From positions 8,742,001-8,806,000 of the forward strand of contig NZ_CP046172.1 in the NCBI RefSeq assembly GCF_011801145.1: a DNA stretch of 64,000 nucleotides, given 5' to 3'. Below the pieces are notes generated by a model. The model searched no databases and had not been told where the DNA came from. It was given only the letters and a program-made list of their open reading frames with translations. This document shows positions 46,332 through 54,458 of this stretch, in pieces; positions within the stretch are counted from its first letter, which is position 1, and each line of letters begins with the position of its first letter. This DNA is from Nocardia arthritidis (GTDB lineage: Bacteria > Actinomycetota > Actinomycetes > Mycobacteriales > Mycobacteriaceae). The position numbers and the translations under genes are program-made.

Positions 46332-47654
46332 GTGTTAGAGAGCGTGTTCGGAATCCACCCGACCGTCCTGTTGGAGTTGGTGACGATCCCGCTGTTCACC
46401 GGAATCATCGGCTACATAACGAACTGGACAGGCGTGCTCATGCTGTTCAAGCCGATTCGGTTCCACGGCATCTCGGTGCCCGGGCTGCGCGCCTTATTCC
46501 CGTTCCTGCCCAAGCGAATTCAGGTGCTGCCGCTGCTGAGCTACGACGGCAGGCTCGGCTGGCAGGGCATCGTTCCGTCGCGCGCCGACAAGATGGCCAG
46601 CATCGCCGTCGACAAGGGACTCGCCAAACTCGGCAACATCGCCGACTTCTACCGGGAAATCGAACCCGACCGGCTCGCAGAGCATTTCATCAATGTCGGT
46701 GACGAACGCATCCACGGCATCATCGAGGAAATTCTGCGTCGCGAGCATCCGCAGCTCTGGTACAACTTGCCAACGCAAGTGCGAGATATGGTGCACGCCA
46801 GGGTCAAGCAGCAGCTGCCCCACATTCTGCGCGAGCTCACCGAGGAAATCGGCAACAACATCGATCAACTGATCGATGTCAAGCAGATGGTGATCCGCTA
46901 CTTCCAGGCCCGCCCGCAACTGCTCAACCAGTTGTTCCAGGTGCTCGGCGCGAAAGAGCTGCGGTTCATGCAGAATTTCGGTTTCTACTTCGGTGCCCCG
47001 ATGGGTGTCGTGCTGGTGGCGCTGCTGCATGTCACGCACTGGTCCTCGCTCGTGGTACTGCCGATCGGCGGCGTGATCATCGGCTGGACGGTCAACTGGG
47101 TGGGCATCAACCTGATCTTCGCGCCCGCGTACCCGAAGTGGTACTGCCCGTGGCGGCAGGGCCTGCTGATCAAGCGGCAGGACGAAATCACCGAGGGCTA
47201 CGCGGAATTGGTGTCCTCACAGGTGATGACCGTCGCCAACATCGGCGACGAACTGCTGCACGGACCACGCTCGGATCGCACCATTCAGATGCTGGAGGAC
47301 ACCCTGCGCCCGGCCGCGGACCGGGCGCTCGGCCCCGCCCGGCCCGCGGTGAAATTCGTGCTCGGCAGTCGCGAATACGATTCGCTGTCCGCGACATTGA
47401 CCACCGAGGCGATGTCCATCGCGCCGATCGCGTTCGCCGACCCGGATTTCAATGTCCAGCAGGGTAAACAGGTCAACGAGTACATCGCACGACAAATGTC
47501 GCAGCTGAGCCCGCCGGACTTCGTGGATATGCTCCGCTCCGCCATCAAACAGGACGAGTGGCTGCTTTTCGTGCATGGCGGCGTGTTGGGACTGTTTGCC
47601 GGATACGCTCACATCCTGGTCTTCGGAACGGGAGTGGCGACATCATGGTGGTAG
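46332..47654 (+). CDS. DUF445 family membrane protein
   Basis: A 440-residue membrane protein of the DUF445 (YheB-like) family. An N-terminal helix (LLELVTIPLFTGIIGYITNWTGVLMLFKP) is followed by a long cytoplasmic region, a central helix pair (APMGVVLVALLHVTHWSSLVVLPIGGVIIGWTVNW region), a second soluble part and a C-terminal helix. The NWTGVLMLFKP and NWVGINLIFAP motifs are internal repeats of the family. GTG 46332 follows AGGAGGG. Its stop overlaps the start of the downstream Abi-alpha gene. Function unknown. Confidence 0.87.
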   Translation: MLESVFGIHPTVLLELVTIPLFTGIIGYITNWTGVLMLFKPIRFHGISVPGLRALFPFLPKRIQVLPLLSYDGRLGWQGIVPSRADKMASIAVDKGLAKLGNIADFYREIEPDRLAEHFINVGDERIHGIIEEILRREHPQLWYNLPTQVRDMVHARVKQQLPHILRELTEEIGNNIDQLIDVKQMVIRYFQARPQLLNQLFQVLGAKELRFMQNFGFYFGAPMGVVLVALLHVTHWSSLVVLPIGGVIIGWTVNWVGINLIFAPAYPKWYCPWRQGLLIKRQDEITEGYAELVSSQVMTVANIGDELLHGPRSDRTIQMLEDTLRPAADRALGPARPAVKFVLGSREYDSLSATLTTEAMSIAPIAFADPDFNVQQGKQVNEYIARQMSQLSPPDFVDMLRSAIKQDEWLLFVHGGVLGLFAGYAHILVFGTGVATSWW

Positions 47655-48514
47655 GCGAATCTGCCGGAGGCGGCGATGAGTTCGATGCGGCCGACCCGGC
47701 GCCCACTCGCGAGATCGCCCGGCGGCCCGGCGCGGAGCTAGCCGAAATCCGCACGCGCAGTATGCCTTTCCAGGCGGTGCGGGGAGCGTCCGGAGTCGCG
47801 CGGGTGGCCTGGAATGCCGCGTACGGGGTGGCGGGCTGGGGTATCGATACCGCGCTCGGCGTCGCGGGCACCGTGGTGAAGGGCAGTATGGCGGGCACGC
47901 CGCCGCGCGAGGTGCTGGCCGACGCACAGGCCGAGGTGCGCGACGCGGTGCGCCGGGCGCTCGGGATTCCGCCGCCCGCAACATCTTCCGAGCACACCTC
48001 GGTGCCGACGCTGCGCGAGCAGGGCGCCGCGCTGCTGCGCATGTCGGCCAGTCCGCACGCCGAACAGTCCGATGGTCATCCTGCATTCGCGGGCATGCTG
48101 TCCGAGCTCACCCCGGACGAGGCGCGGATACTGCGATTCCTGCACCTCGACGGCGCGCAGCCGTCCATTGATATCCGAATCGGGCGGCCGCGCGCGCTCG
48201 GCGCGGAGCGAATCGTGGCCGGGCTCAACCTGATCGGCGAACACGCCGGGTTGCGTTTCCCGAACCGCATCCAGCAGTACCTGACCAACCTGCGGCGGCT
48301 CGGACTCATCGATTTCACCAAGGACCCGCTCGACAACCCACACCGCTATCAGGTGTTGGAGGCGCAGTCACCGGTGCGAGAGGTGTTGAAGCGCTCCGGA
48401 TTCGGCACCAAGGTGTACTACCGCAGCGTCACGCTGACCGCATTCGGCACCGATTTCGTGCAGACCTGTCTGCCGGTGGTGGTGCCGGACGGACGGGCCT
48501 CCGGCACCGACTGA
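47645..48514 (+). CDS. Abi-alpha (DUF4393) family protein, copy B
   Basis: A 289-residue paralogue of copy A with the same layout: Gly/Ala-rich helical N-terminus (ASGVARVAWNAAYGVAGWGIDTALGVAGTVVKG) and the C-terminal ELTPDEARILRFLHLDGAQPSIDIRIGRP, QYLTNLRRLGLIDFT and VTLTAFGTDFVQTCL. ATG 47645 overlaps the end of the DUF445 gene by 10 bases, so the two are translationally coupled. The equal length of copies A and B suggests an old duplication. Confidence 0.83.
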   Translation: MVVGESAGGGDEFDAADPAPTREIARRPGAELAEIRTRSMPFQAVRGASGVARVAWNAAYGVAGWGIDTALGVAGTVVKGSMAGTPPREVLADAQAEVRDAVRRALGIPPPATSSEHTSVPTLREQGAALLRMSASPHAEQSDGHPAFAGMLSELTPDEARILRFLHLDGAQPSIDIRIGRPRALGAERIVAGLNLIGEHAGLRFPNRIQQYLTNLRRLGLIDFTKDPLDNPHRYQVLEAQSPVREVLKRSGFGTKVYYRSVTLTAFGTDFVQTCLPVVVPDGRASGTD

Positions 48515-48522
48515 GCACACCT

Positions 48523-49269
48523 CTAACGGGCGGCCGCGATGATCGGGCCGAGGCCGCCTTCGGTCATGATCACGCTCGACGTGATCTCATTGCCGTTGAC
48601 GAAAACCGATGGGGTGCCCTTGATGCCGCCGGCCAACACCTGCTTGGTGTTGTCGCGAACGAACTGTTCCCACTTGTGGCTCGTAATGCACTGTGCCACA
48701 GCGGAATCGGTGTAACCGGCGGATTTGGCGATCTCGACGAGCTTACTGTCGGGCAGACCGTCGGTACCCTCTTTGGGCTGCTGCTCGAACATGGCGGTGA
48801 GCCAGGTCTGATAGTTCGCGGTGCCCGAGTCGGCGACGCAGTAGGCCGCGTTGCCAGCGCGCGAGGAGTACTTGGTGGTGGACGCCCGGTCCAGGAACGA
48901 GATGATGTTGTATTCGATTACCGCCGAACCGTTCCCGGCGGCCTCCGCCAGCACCTTGCCGTTCGCCTTCTCGAACGCCTGACATGCCGGACACTGCAGA
49001 TCCTCGACCAGCCGGACCACGACCTTCGCTTTCGGATCGCCGACCCGCACCGCACCGGCCCCGGTGACATTCGACGGCCCGCCGGTGATACCCGTCGCCG
49101 GTGTCGCCGCGCCCGCGACGACCGAACCGCCGTGCAACACCAACCCGACGACGACCGCGATCACGGCGACCAGCACAGCGAGCACCGCGACCACGACCGG
49201 CAGCGCGCCGCCACCCGCCCGCGGCGGCGCCGCATTTGCCGATACGTCGGGGTAGGTCACGCCGATCAC
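48523..49269 (-). CDS. Membrane-anchored DsbA-like thiol oxidoreductase
   Basis: An extracytoplasmic thioredoxin-fold protein of about 248 aa. One N-terminal membrane helix (LPVVVAVLAVLVAVIAVVVGLVL) is followed by the active site LQCPACQAF, the inserted helical domain (ISFLDRASTTKYSSRAGNAAYCVADSG) and the cis-Pro segment GGIKGTPSVFVNG. This resembles mycobacterial DsbA-like Rv2969c. Start is uncertain: GTGs at 49272, 49269 and 49260 are close together. Probably forms disulfides in exported proteins. Confidence 0.87.
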   Translation of the reverse strand: MIGVTYPDVSANAAPPRAGGGALPVVVAVLAVLVAVIAVVVGLVLHGGSVVAGAATPATGITGGPSNVTGAGAVRVGDPKAKVVVRLVEDLQCPACQAFEKANGKVLAEAAGNGSAVIEYNIISFLDRASTTKYSSRAGNAAYCVADSGTANYQTWLTAMFEQQPKEGTDGLPDSKLVEIAKSAGYTDSAVAQCITSHKWEQFVRDNTKQVLAGGIKGTPSVFVNGNEITSSVIMTEGGLGPIIAAAR

Positions 49270-49354
49270 CACGCTCTCGTTCGCCGGGGGTAGTTCGCTC
49301 CGGAAACGATAGCGCTTCCCTTCCGGTCCGCCCTCCACGGCGCGGGAACCTCCG

Positions 49355-49520
49355 CATTCGTTCGGCCATGCGCAGGACTGCTTCGTCGACAACGCCTATT
49401 CGGCGTAACTCCGCATCCGTTCCGGACATGCGCGAGCCGACGACGGCTTCGCCGACAACTACCTGTGTATTCGCTCCGGCCGTGCGTAGGACTCCTCGTC
49501 GACAGCGCCCATTCGGCGCT
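49355..49520. repeat. Three imperfect 53-59-base repeats
   Basis: Units start at 49355 (CATTCGTTCGGCCATGCGC), 49414 (CATCCGTTCCGGACATGCGC) and 49468 (ATTCGCTCCGGCCGTGCG); each continues into a CGTCGACA/CGCCGACA block. They fill the space between the DsbA-like gene and the His-rich gene upstream of it. Confidence 0.6.
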
Positions 49521-49567
49521 TGCATGAGTTCGGCCTCGCACGAGACCAAGTCGTGCGAGGCCGCGGC

Positions 49568-49936
49568 TCAGTGCGTCGGGGTCGGCGCGGGCGTCTGTGA
49601 CGGCTGAGTCGACGGTTGCGGCGCTCCGCTCGGCGGCGGCTCCGGCGGGCGTTGCCGGTCGTAGCGGTGCATCCGCTCCCCCGGTCCCCACCGGTGCGCG
49701 GTCATATGGTGGCCACCGTGATGGCGGTGGCCACCGTGGTCGCCGACCGCCAGCCCCGCACCGAATCCGGCCAGTCCGATGACGACGGCCGCGACCACCG
49801 CGGTCACGATTCGCAGCGGCCGCGATCCGCGCCAGCGCGCCGCGAGCGCATTGGACCGCGGCGGGGGCGCCGCCTGAGGTGCTGGATTCTCGTTCTCCGC
49901 CGGACCACTCTGCCCGGCGCCTTCCGCTTCTGTCAT
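49568..49936 (-). CDS. Small single-pass membrane protein with a His-rich segment
   Basis: 122 residues: a disordered N-terminus, one membrane helix (IVTAVVAAVVIGLAGFGAGLAVG), a cluster of His and Gly (DHGGHRHHGGHHMTAH) and a Pro/Gln/Ser-rich tail (PPSGAPQPSTQPSQTP). The His cluster just outside the membrane could bind metal ions. ATG 49936 is reasonable. No family recognised. Confidence 0.7.
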   Translation of the reverse strand: MTEAEGAGQSGPAENENPAPQAAPPPRSNALAARWRGSRPLRIVTAVVAAVVIGLAGFGAGLAVGDHGGHRHHGGHHMTAHRWGPGERMHRYDRQRPPEPPPSGAPQPSTQPSQTPAPTPTH

Positions 49937-50077
49937 GGGTGTGCCTTATGTCCGAATTACCCGACCTGATATCCGACGGTATGACCGAACCTTGGGACCC
50001 TTCTGCACGACAGTTGTGGATGATCTGTGCGTTTCCGGCCGCCGTGACCAGCGCAAACTCCGATCACACCGCCGAGG

Positions 50078-51592
50078 TCACGGTTGTCCGAACCATCGGG
50101 TCAATGCGTCCCGCAGGCTGGTTCGGGCCGAATCGGCCGACGCGCCGGGGGCGACCGCCCAGGCGATCCGCGCGTCCGGGCGGATCAACAGCGCGGCGGC
50201 CACCGGGTCGTCGGCATCGGCCGTCCGGATATCCACTCGATCGGCCCAATCGCCGGCGGTTTCGCGAATGTCGGCTCGGTCCGCGAGGTCGAGCAGCACC
50301 GGGCGGCCGGAGCGCATGAGTCCGGCGACGCTCGTGCGGCCGTCGGCGGTGGACAGTGCGAGATCCGGAGCGAAGGCGCCGACCAGCGGATGGGCGTCGG
50401 CGGCGGGATACCTGATCTCGGTTCCGCTGAGCATGTCGCAGACGCGACGCACCGGCTGCTCGTCGCGCAGCAGTTCCTGGAAGATCTCCCGCAGCGCGAT
50501 CGCATCCTCGTCACCGCCGCTCGCCAGCGCGGCCTGCGCACGGCTGTGCCGCAGCGCGCGGGCACCGACCGGATACCGTTCGCCGTGATAGGTATCGAGC
50601 AAATCCGTTGGCGCCCAACCATTTACCTCGGCGGCCAGCTTCCAGCCGAGGTCGACCGCATCGAGCAGACCGACGTTCAGTGCGATACCACCCGTCGGGA
50701 ACAGGTGGGCGGCGTCGCCGGCCAGGAACACCCGGCCGTCCCGGTAGCGCTGCGCCTGACGCGCCTGCGCGCGGAACCGGCTCAGCCAAATCGGTTCGCC
50801 CAACGGCAGATCCACGCCCAATACGCGAGTGAGGCTGGCCCGCAGCTCCGGCAGCGTCACGGGTTGGTCGTCGCCGGGCGCGGCCGGATCGTCCTCGGTC
50901 GCCGAGACCAACAGCACCTCGGGCGTGAACGATGCGATGGCCACCATGCCCCGTTCGGTTCTGGTGAATCCCGCCCGGACGACGCCGATACCGGGAACAT
51001 CCAGGTCGCCGTTGTCGAGCAACGTCACCGAATCCGGCATGGCGACGTGACCGAGCCGCGTCACCTCGGGATAGGTGGTGCCGGGGAACGGGATCTCCGC
51101 CAGCGCGCGAACGGTGCTGCCACCGCCGTCGCAGCCGACCAGATAGCGCGCCCGCAGCCGGTAATCCCCTTCCGGGCCTTGAATTTCCGCCGTCACGGAG
51201 GTGTCGTCCTGATGCAGCGCCACCAGCACGTGCCCGCGCCGCACCTGCGCGCCGAGCTCATCGGCCCGCTCGCCGAGCAGCCGTTCCAGCCGCGGTTGCG
51301 GGAGCAGAAGTAGCTGCATCCGATCGGCTTTCAATGGCGTGAAGTCGACATTCACTCCGCCGAACGGGAATCCGGGCGCCATACCGTGAAAAGTGCCTGC
51401 CGGCAGCCGTTCCAGCAAGCCGCGATATTCGAGCATGCGCACGATCAGCCCGCCGAGACCATTGGCCTTCGGCAGTTCGCGCGGGTGCGGTTGTCGTTCC
51501 AGCACAATCGGTTTCACGCCGCACAGCGCCAGTTCGGCGGCCAACAGCAAGCCGGTCGGACCGGCGCCGACCACGATTACATCGGTGTCCAT
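50078..51592 (-). CDS. FAD-dependent aromatic monooxygenase
   Basis: A class A flavin monooxygenase of 504 aa (PheA/UbiH and PgaE/RdmE/Rox-like). Motifs: dinucleotide fold VVGAGPTGLLLAAELALCGV, YLVGCDGGGSTVR (DG motif), and RVFLAGDAAHLFPTGGIALNVGLLDAVDLGWKLA (GD motif), plus a C-terminal thioredoxin-like domain (SGRPVLLDLAD). It hydroxylates an aromatic substrate, perhaps a polyketide or an antibiotic such as a rifamycin. Divergent from a TetR gene, which probably represses it. Confidence 0.9.
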   Translation of the reverse strand: MDTDVIVVGAGPTGLLLAAELALCGVKPIVLERQPHPRELPKANGLGGLIVRMLEYRGLLERLPAGTFHGMAPGFPFGGVNVDFTPLKADRMQLLLLPQPRLERLLGERADELGAQVRRGHVLVALHQDDTSVTAEIQGPEGDYRLRARYLVGCDGGGSTVRALAEIPFPGTTYPEVTRLGHVAMPDSVTLLDNGDLDVPGIGVVRAGFTRTERGMVAIASFTPEVLLVSATEDDPAAPGDDQPVTLPELRASLTRVLGVDLPLGEPIWLSRFRAQARQAQRYRDGRVFLAGDAAHLFPTGGIALNVGLLDAVDLGWKLAAEVNGWAPTDLLDTYHGERYPVGARALRHSRAQAALASGGDEDAIALREIFQELLRDEQPVRRVCDMLSGTEIRYPAADAHPLVGAFAPDLALSTADGRTSVAGLMRSGRPVLLDLADRADIRETAGDWADRVDIRTADADDPVAAALLIRPDARIAWAVAPGASADSARTSLRDALTRWFGQP

Positions 51593-51649
51593 GACACCTC
51601 CCCCTCGTTTGAATCATCCGCTGCCAGTTTTGCTCGACAATCGGACCGT

Positions 51650-51665
51650 GTCAATCAAAATTGAC
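51650..51665 (-). promoter_or_regulatory. Dyad over the likely -35 of the monooxygenase gene
   Basis: GTCAAT-CAAA-ATTGAC is a perfect 6-bp dyad. Read on the minus strand it holds TTGACA (51654-51649), a good -35 for the monooxygenase 57 bases downstream. Confidence 0.5.
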
Positions 51666-51714
51666 GACAGCGCGCCCGGCGTCGAAGCGTGATCCCGATG
51701 GCCGCAGGCGGCGG

Positions 51715-51734
51715 TAGAATACGATCGACCGTAT
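51715..51734 (+). promoter_or_regulatory. -10 element and operator of the TetR gene
   Basis: TAGAAT (51715-51720) is a plausible -10. It overlaps ATACGATCGACCGTAT (51719-51734), a 16-base dyad with one mismatched pair, placed 20 bases before the TetR start. Confidence 0.55.
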
Positions 51735-51753
51735 ATACGCCGTGGAGGTGTTC

Positions 51754-52374
51754 ATGGAGACGTCGGATCAGCGGTTGTTGCGGGGAATGCGGTCCCGGCA
51801 GGTGGTTACGGCGCGGGCGGTGGATATCGCATCGATCGACGGGCTGGAAAATCTCAGCTTCGGACGACTGGCCGACGACCTCGGGTTGAGCAAGGCCGGA
51901 ATTCAGACGCTGTTCCGGACCAAGGAGAAGCTGCAGTTGGCCACCATCGAGGCGGCGGAGCGGGCGTTCGTGGACGCGGTGGTGCTGCCCGCGCGGCGGC
52001 GGCCGCGCGGGCTCGCCCAGTTGCGCGCGCTGATCGAGCAGTGGCTCGATTACGTCGGCGAGCCGTTGTTCGCCGGTGGCTGTTTCTGGGGCGCCAACCT
52101 GCCGGAATTCGACAGCAAGCCGGGTCCGGTGCGCGATGCGCTCGTCGCGCAGCGGCGGCGGTGGCTCGACATAATCGCCGCCGAGCTGAAACAGGCCGTC
52201 GCCAACCGCGAAATCGCACCAATTGATATCGACCTCACGGCATTTCAGATAAACGCCGTGCTCACCGCGGCCAATATCGAACTGCGACTGGGCGATACCG
52301 CCGCCGTATCGATGGTGCACCGAGCGATCGACGCCATACTCGCTCGCCGCACCGAATCACACGTTCACGCATAG
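51754..52374 (+). CDS. TetR-family regulator (YcdC/TetR_C_22-like) of the monooxygenase
   Basis: A 206-residue repressor with HTH AVDIASIDGLENLSFGRLADDLGLSKAGIQTLFRTKEKLQLATIEAAERAF and a ligand domain with FAGGCFWGANLPEFDSKPGPVRDAL. This C-terminal pattern is common in TetR proteins that control FAD-dependent or quinone-modifying enzymes. ATG 51754 follows GGAGGTG. Divergent from the FAD monooxygenase with dyads near both starts. Confidence 0.87.
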   Translation: METSDQRLLRGMRSRQVVTARAVDIASIDGLENLSFGRLADDLGLSKAGIQTLFRTKEKLQLATIEAAERAFVDAVVLPARRRPRGLAQLRALIEQWLDYVGEPLFAGGCFWGANLPEFDSKPGPVRDALVAQRRRWLDIIAAELKQAVANREIAPIDIDLTAFQINAVLTAANIELRLGDTAAVSMVHRAIDAILARRTESHVHA

Positions 52375-52378
52375 GTTT

Positions 52379-52414
52379 CGGCTTCCCGCGCATGCGGTGG
52401 TGCGCGGGAAGCCG
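52379..52414. terminator. 14-bp hairpin between convergent genes; copy 2 of the dispersed palindrome
   Basis: CGGCTTCCCGCGCA and TGCGCGGGAAGCCG pair perfectly around an 8-base loop between the TetR and ABC-F genes. Sequence and left flank (AGGTTTCGG) repeat the element at 37261-37301. Confidence 0.8.
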
Positions 52415-52433
52415 ATCGCCGTGCATGAACCGG

Positions 52434-54221
52434 TCAGACGTTGTCGGCCAACTCCAGCCAGCGTTCCTCGGCCGAATCCTTTTCGGCCTGAACCTGTTTG
52501 AGCTCGGCACCGAGCGGGGCGAGCCGGTCCGGATCGCTGGCGGCCTCGGCCAGCGCCGCGATCAACTTCTGCTCGCGCTCGGCGAGCTTGTCGATGGTGC
52601 GCTCCAGGCGGGTGAGTTCCTTGCGGGCGGCGCGATAGGTGGCGGAATCAGTGACCTCCGCCTGTTTGGGCTCGGCGCCGCGGGTCGGCGCGGCCGCCGC
52701 GGCGGCGCGCTTCCTCAGATACTCCTCGATGCCGCCGGGCAGGTTGGTGAGTTTGCCGTCGCCGAACAGCGCCCAGGTGGAGTCGCAGATGCGCTCGATG
52801 AGGTAGCGGTCGTGGCTGATCACCACGAGGGTGCCCGCCCAGTTGTCGAGCAGATCCTCCAACTGCTGCAGGGTGTCGATATCGAGATCGTTGGTCGGCT
52901 CGTCGAGCAGCAGCACATTCGGCTCGGCCATCAGGATGCGCGTCAACTGCAGGCGACGGCGCTCGCCACCGGACAGATCACCGACGGGGGTGCGCTGGCG
53001 GGCCGGGCTGAAGCCGAGCCGCTCGGCCAGCTGTCCGGCGGAGATCTCCTTGTCGCCGAGCATAATTCGCTGCGCGACCTGTTGAACAGCTTCCAGCACA
53101 CGCAGGTTGGTCGGTAGATCGTCGAGTTCCTGGCGCAGCCAACCGATTTGTACGGTCTGGCCCTGAATCCGCTTGCCCGTCACCAGATCACCGTCACCCG
53201 CGAGGGCGCGCAGCAGCGTGGTCTTGCCGGAGCCGTTCACCCCGACCAGGCCGACCCGCTCACCCGGCGCGAGCCGCCAGGTGAGATCGCGCACCAGCTC
53301 GCGGCCGTCCGGCGTGCCGAGCGTGGCGTCCTCGAGCTCGATCACTACCCGCCCCAAGCGCTTTCGGGCGAACGCGGCCAGCGATACCGAGTCGCGCGGC
53401 GGCGGTACGTCGGCGATCAGCGCCTCGGCCGCCTCCACCCGGTACCTCGGTTTGGAGGTGCGGGCCTGCGGGCCGCGCCGCAACCAGGCCAGCTCCTTGC
53501 GCGCCAGATTCCGCCGCCGCGCCTCGCTGGCGTCGGCCTGCCGCGCCCGCTCGGCCCGCGCGAAAATCCAGTCGCCGTAACCGCCCTCGTAACTTTCCAC
53601 CTTGCCGCCCACCACCTCCCAGGTGCGGGTGGCGACGGTGTCGAGGAACCAGCGGTCGTGTGTGACGACGACGAGGGCGCTGCGCCGCGACAGCAGATGC
53701 GCGGCCAGCCACTGCACACCCTCGACGTCGAGGTGGTTCGTCGGCTCGTCGAGTACCAGCAGATCCAGTTCGCGCACCAGCGCGGCGGCCAGCGCCACCC
53801 GGCGGCGCTCACCACCGGACAGGTTGTCCACCACGGCATCCAGCCCGAGATCCGCGATACCGATCCCCTCCAGCACCGAACGGATCCGCGGGTTGGCCGC
53901 CCACTCGTGTTCGGCGACACCGTGATCGGATTGCACGTCCTCCGCCAGCCCGGCCAGCACCACCGAGCCGACGGTCGCGCCCTCGGGCAGCACGCCGCGC
54001 TGGGTGACCACCGCCATCCGCAGCCCGCCGAGCCTGCTCACCCGGCCGCTGTCCGGTTCCTCGAGCCCGGTCAGCACCTCGAGCAGCGTCGTCTTACCAC
54101 CGCCGTTGAGCCCGACCACCCCGATCCGCTCGCCCGCGTGCACGCCGAGCGACACATTGTCCAGCAGCGGGGTGATACCGAAACTCTTGTTGACCTGTTC
54201 GAGGTTGATCAGGTTGGCCAT
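52434..54221 (-). CDS. ABC-F family ATPase (Uup-like)
   Basis: A soluble twin-ABC protein of 595 aa that acts on the ribosome rather than in transport. Both ABC domains are complete: Walker A GLNGGGKTT and GVNGSGKTT, signatures LSGGERRRVALA and LSGGERRRLQLT, Walker B LLVLDEPTNHLD and VLLLDEPTNDLD. The linker between them is short for antibiotic-resistance types, and a C-terminal coiled coil (AARKELTRLERTIDKLAEREQKL) matches Uup/EttA-like factors. The ATG at 54221 is clear. A role in translation quality control is more likely than drug resistance. Confidence 0.93.
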   Translation of the reverse strand: MANLINLEQVNKSFGITPLLDNVSLGVHAGERIGVVGLNGGGKTTLLEVLTGLEEPDSGRVSRLGGLRMAVVTQRGVLPEGATVGSVVLAGLAEDVQSDHGVAEHEWAANPRIRSVLEGIGIADLGLDAVVDNLSGGERRRVALAAALVRELDLLVLDEPTNHLDVEGVQWLAAHLLSRRSALVVVTHDRWFLDTVATRTWEVVGGKVESYEGGYGDWIFARAERARQADASEARRRNLARKELAWLRRGPQARTSKPRYRVEAAEALIADVPPPRDSVSLAAFARKRLGRVVIELEDATLGTPDGRELVRDLTWRLAPGERVGLVGVNGSGKTTLLRALAGDGDLVTGKRIQGQTVQIGWLRQELDDLPTNLRVLEAVQQVAQRIMLGDKEISAGQLAERLGFSPARQRTPVGDLSGGERRRLQLTRILMAEPNVLLLDEPTNDLDIDTLQQLEDLLDNWAGTLVVISHDRYLIERICDSTWALFGDGKLTNLPGGIEEYLRKRAAAAAAPTRGAEPKQAEVTDSATYRAARKELTRLERTIDKLAEREQKLIAALAEAASDPDRLAPLGAELKQVQAEKDSAEERWLELADNV

Positions 54222-54412
54222 GGATCCTTCCGGTGACTATCGAGGGCGCGAAATACCCCGAACCAGCGTACCGAGCAGTCCCGACCGCCCCGACGGAAGC
54301 ATCATTTGCGCGACGGGCGAACCTCTGGTTACAGTGGGCTCACTCTGAAACGGAGCTCTCCAGAAGTACTGCCGCAGAATGAGAGCCCTACCTCCACTCG
54401 GATGGTCATAGA

Positions 54413-54444
54413 GGGGGCGGCGCTGATTTGCCCACCCCTTTTTT
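54413..54444 (+). terminator. Probable transcription attenuator before the LLM gene
   Basis: AGAGGGG(GC)GGC and GCC(CA)CCCCTTTT form a GC-rich stem around GCTGATTT, followed directly by TTTTTT (54439-54444) and then the ribosome site CGGAGG. Such a T-run is rare in this window. Confidence 0.6.
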
Positions 54445-54458
54445 CGGAGGTTTCACCC

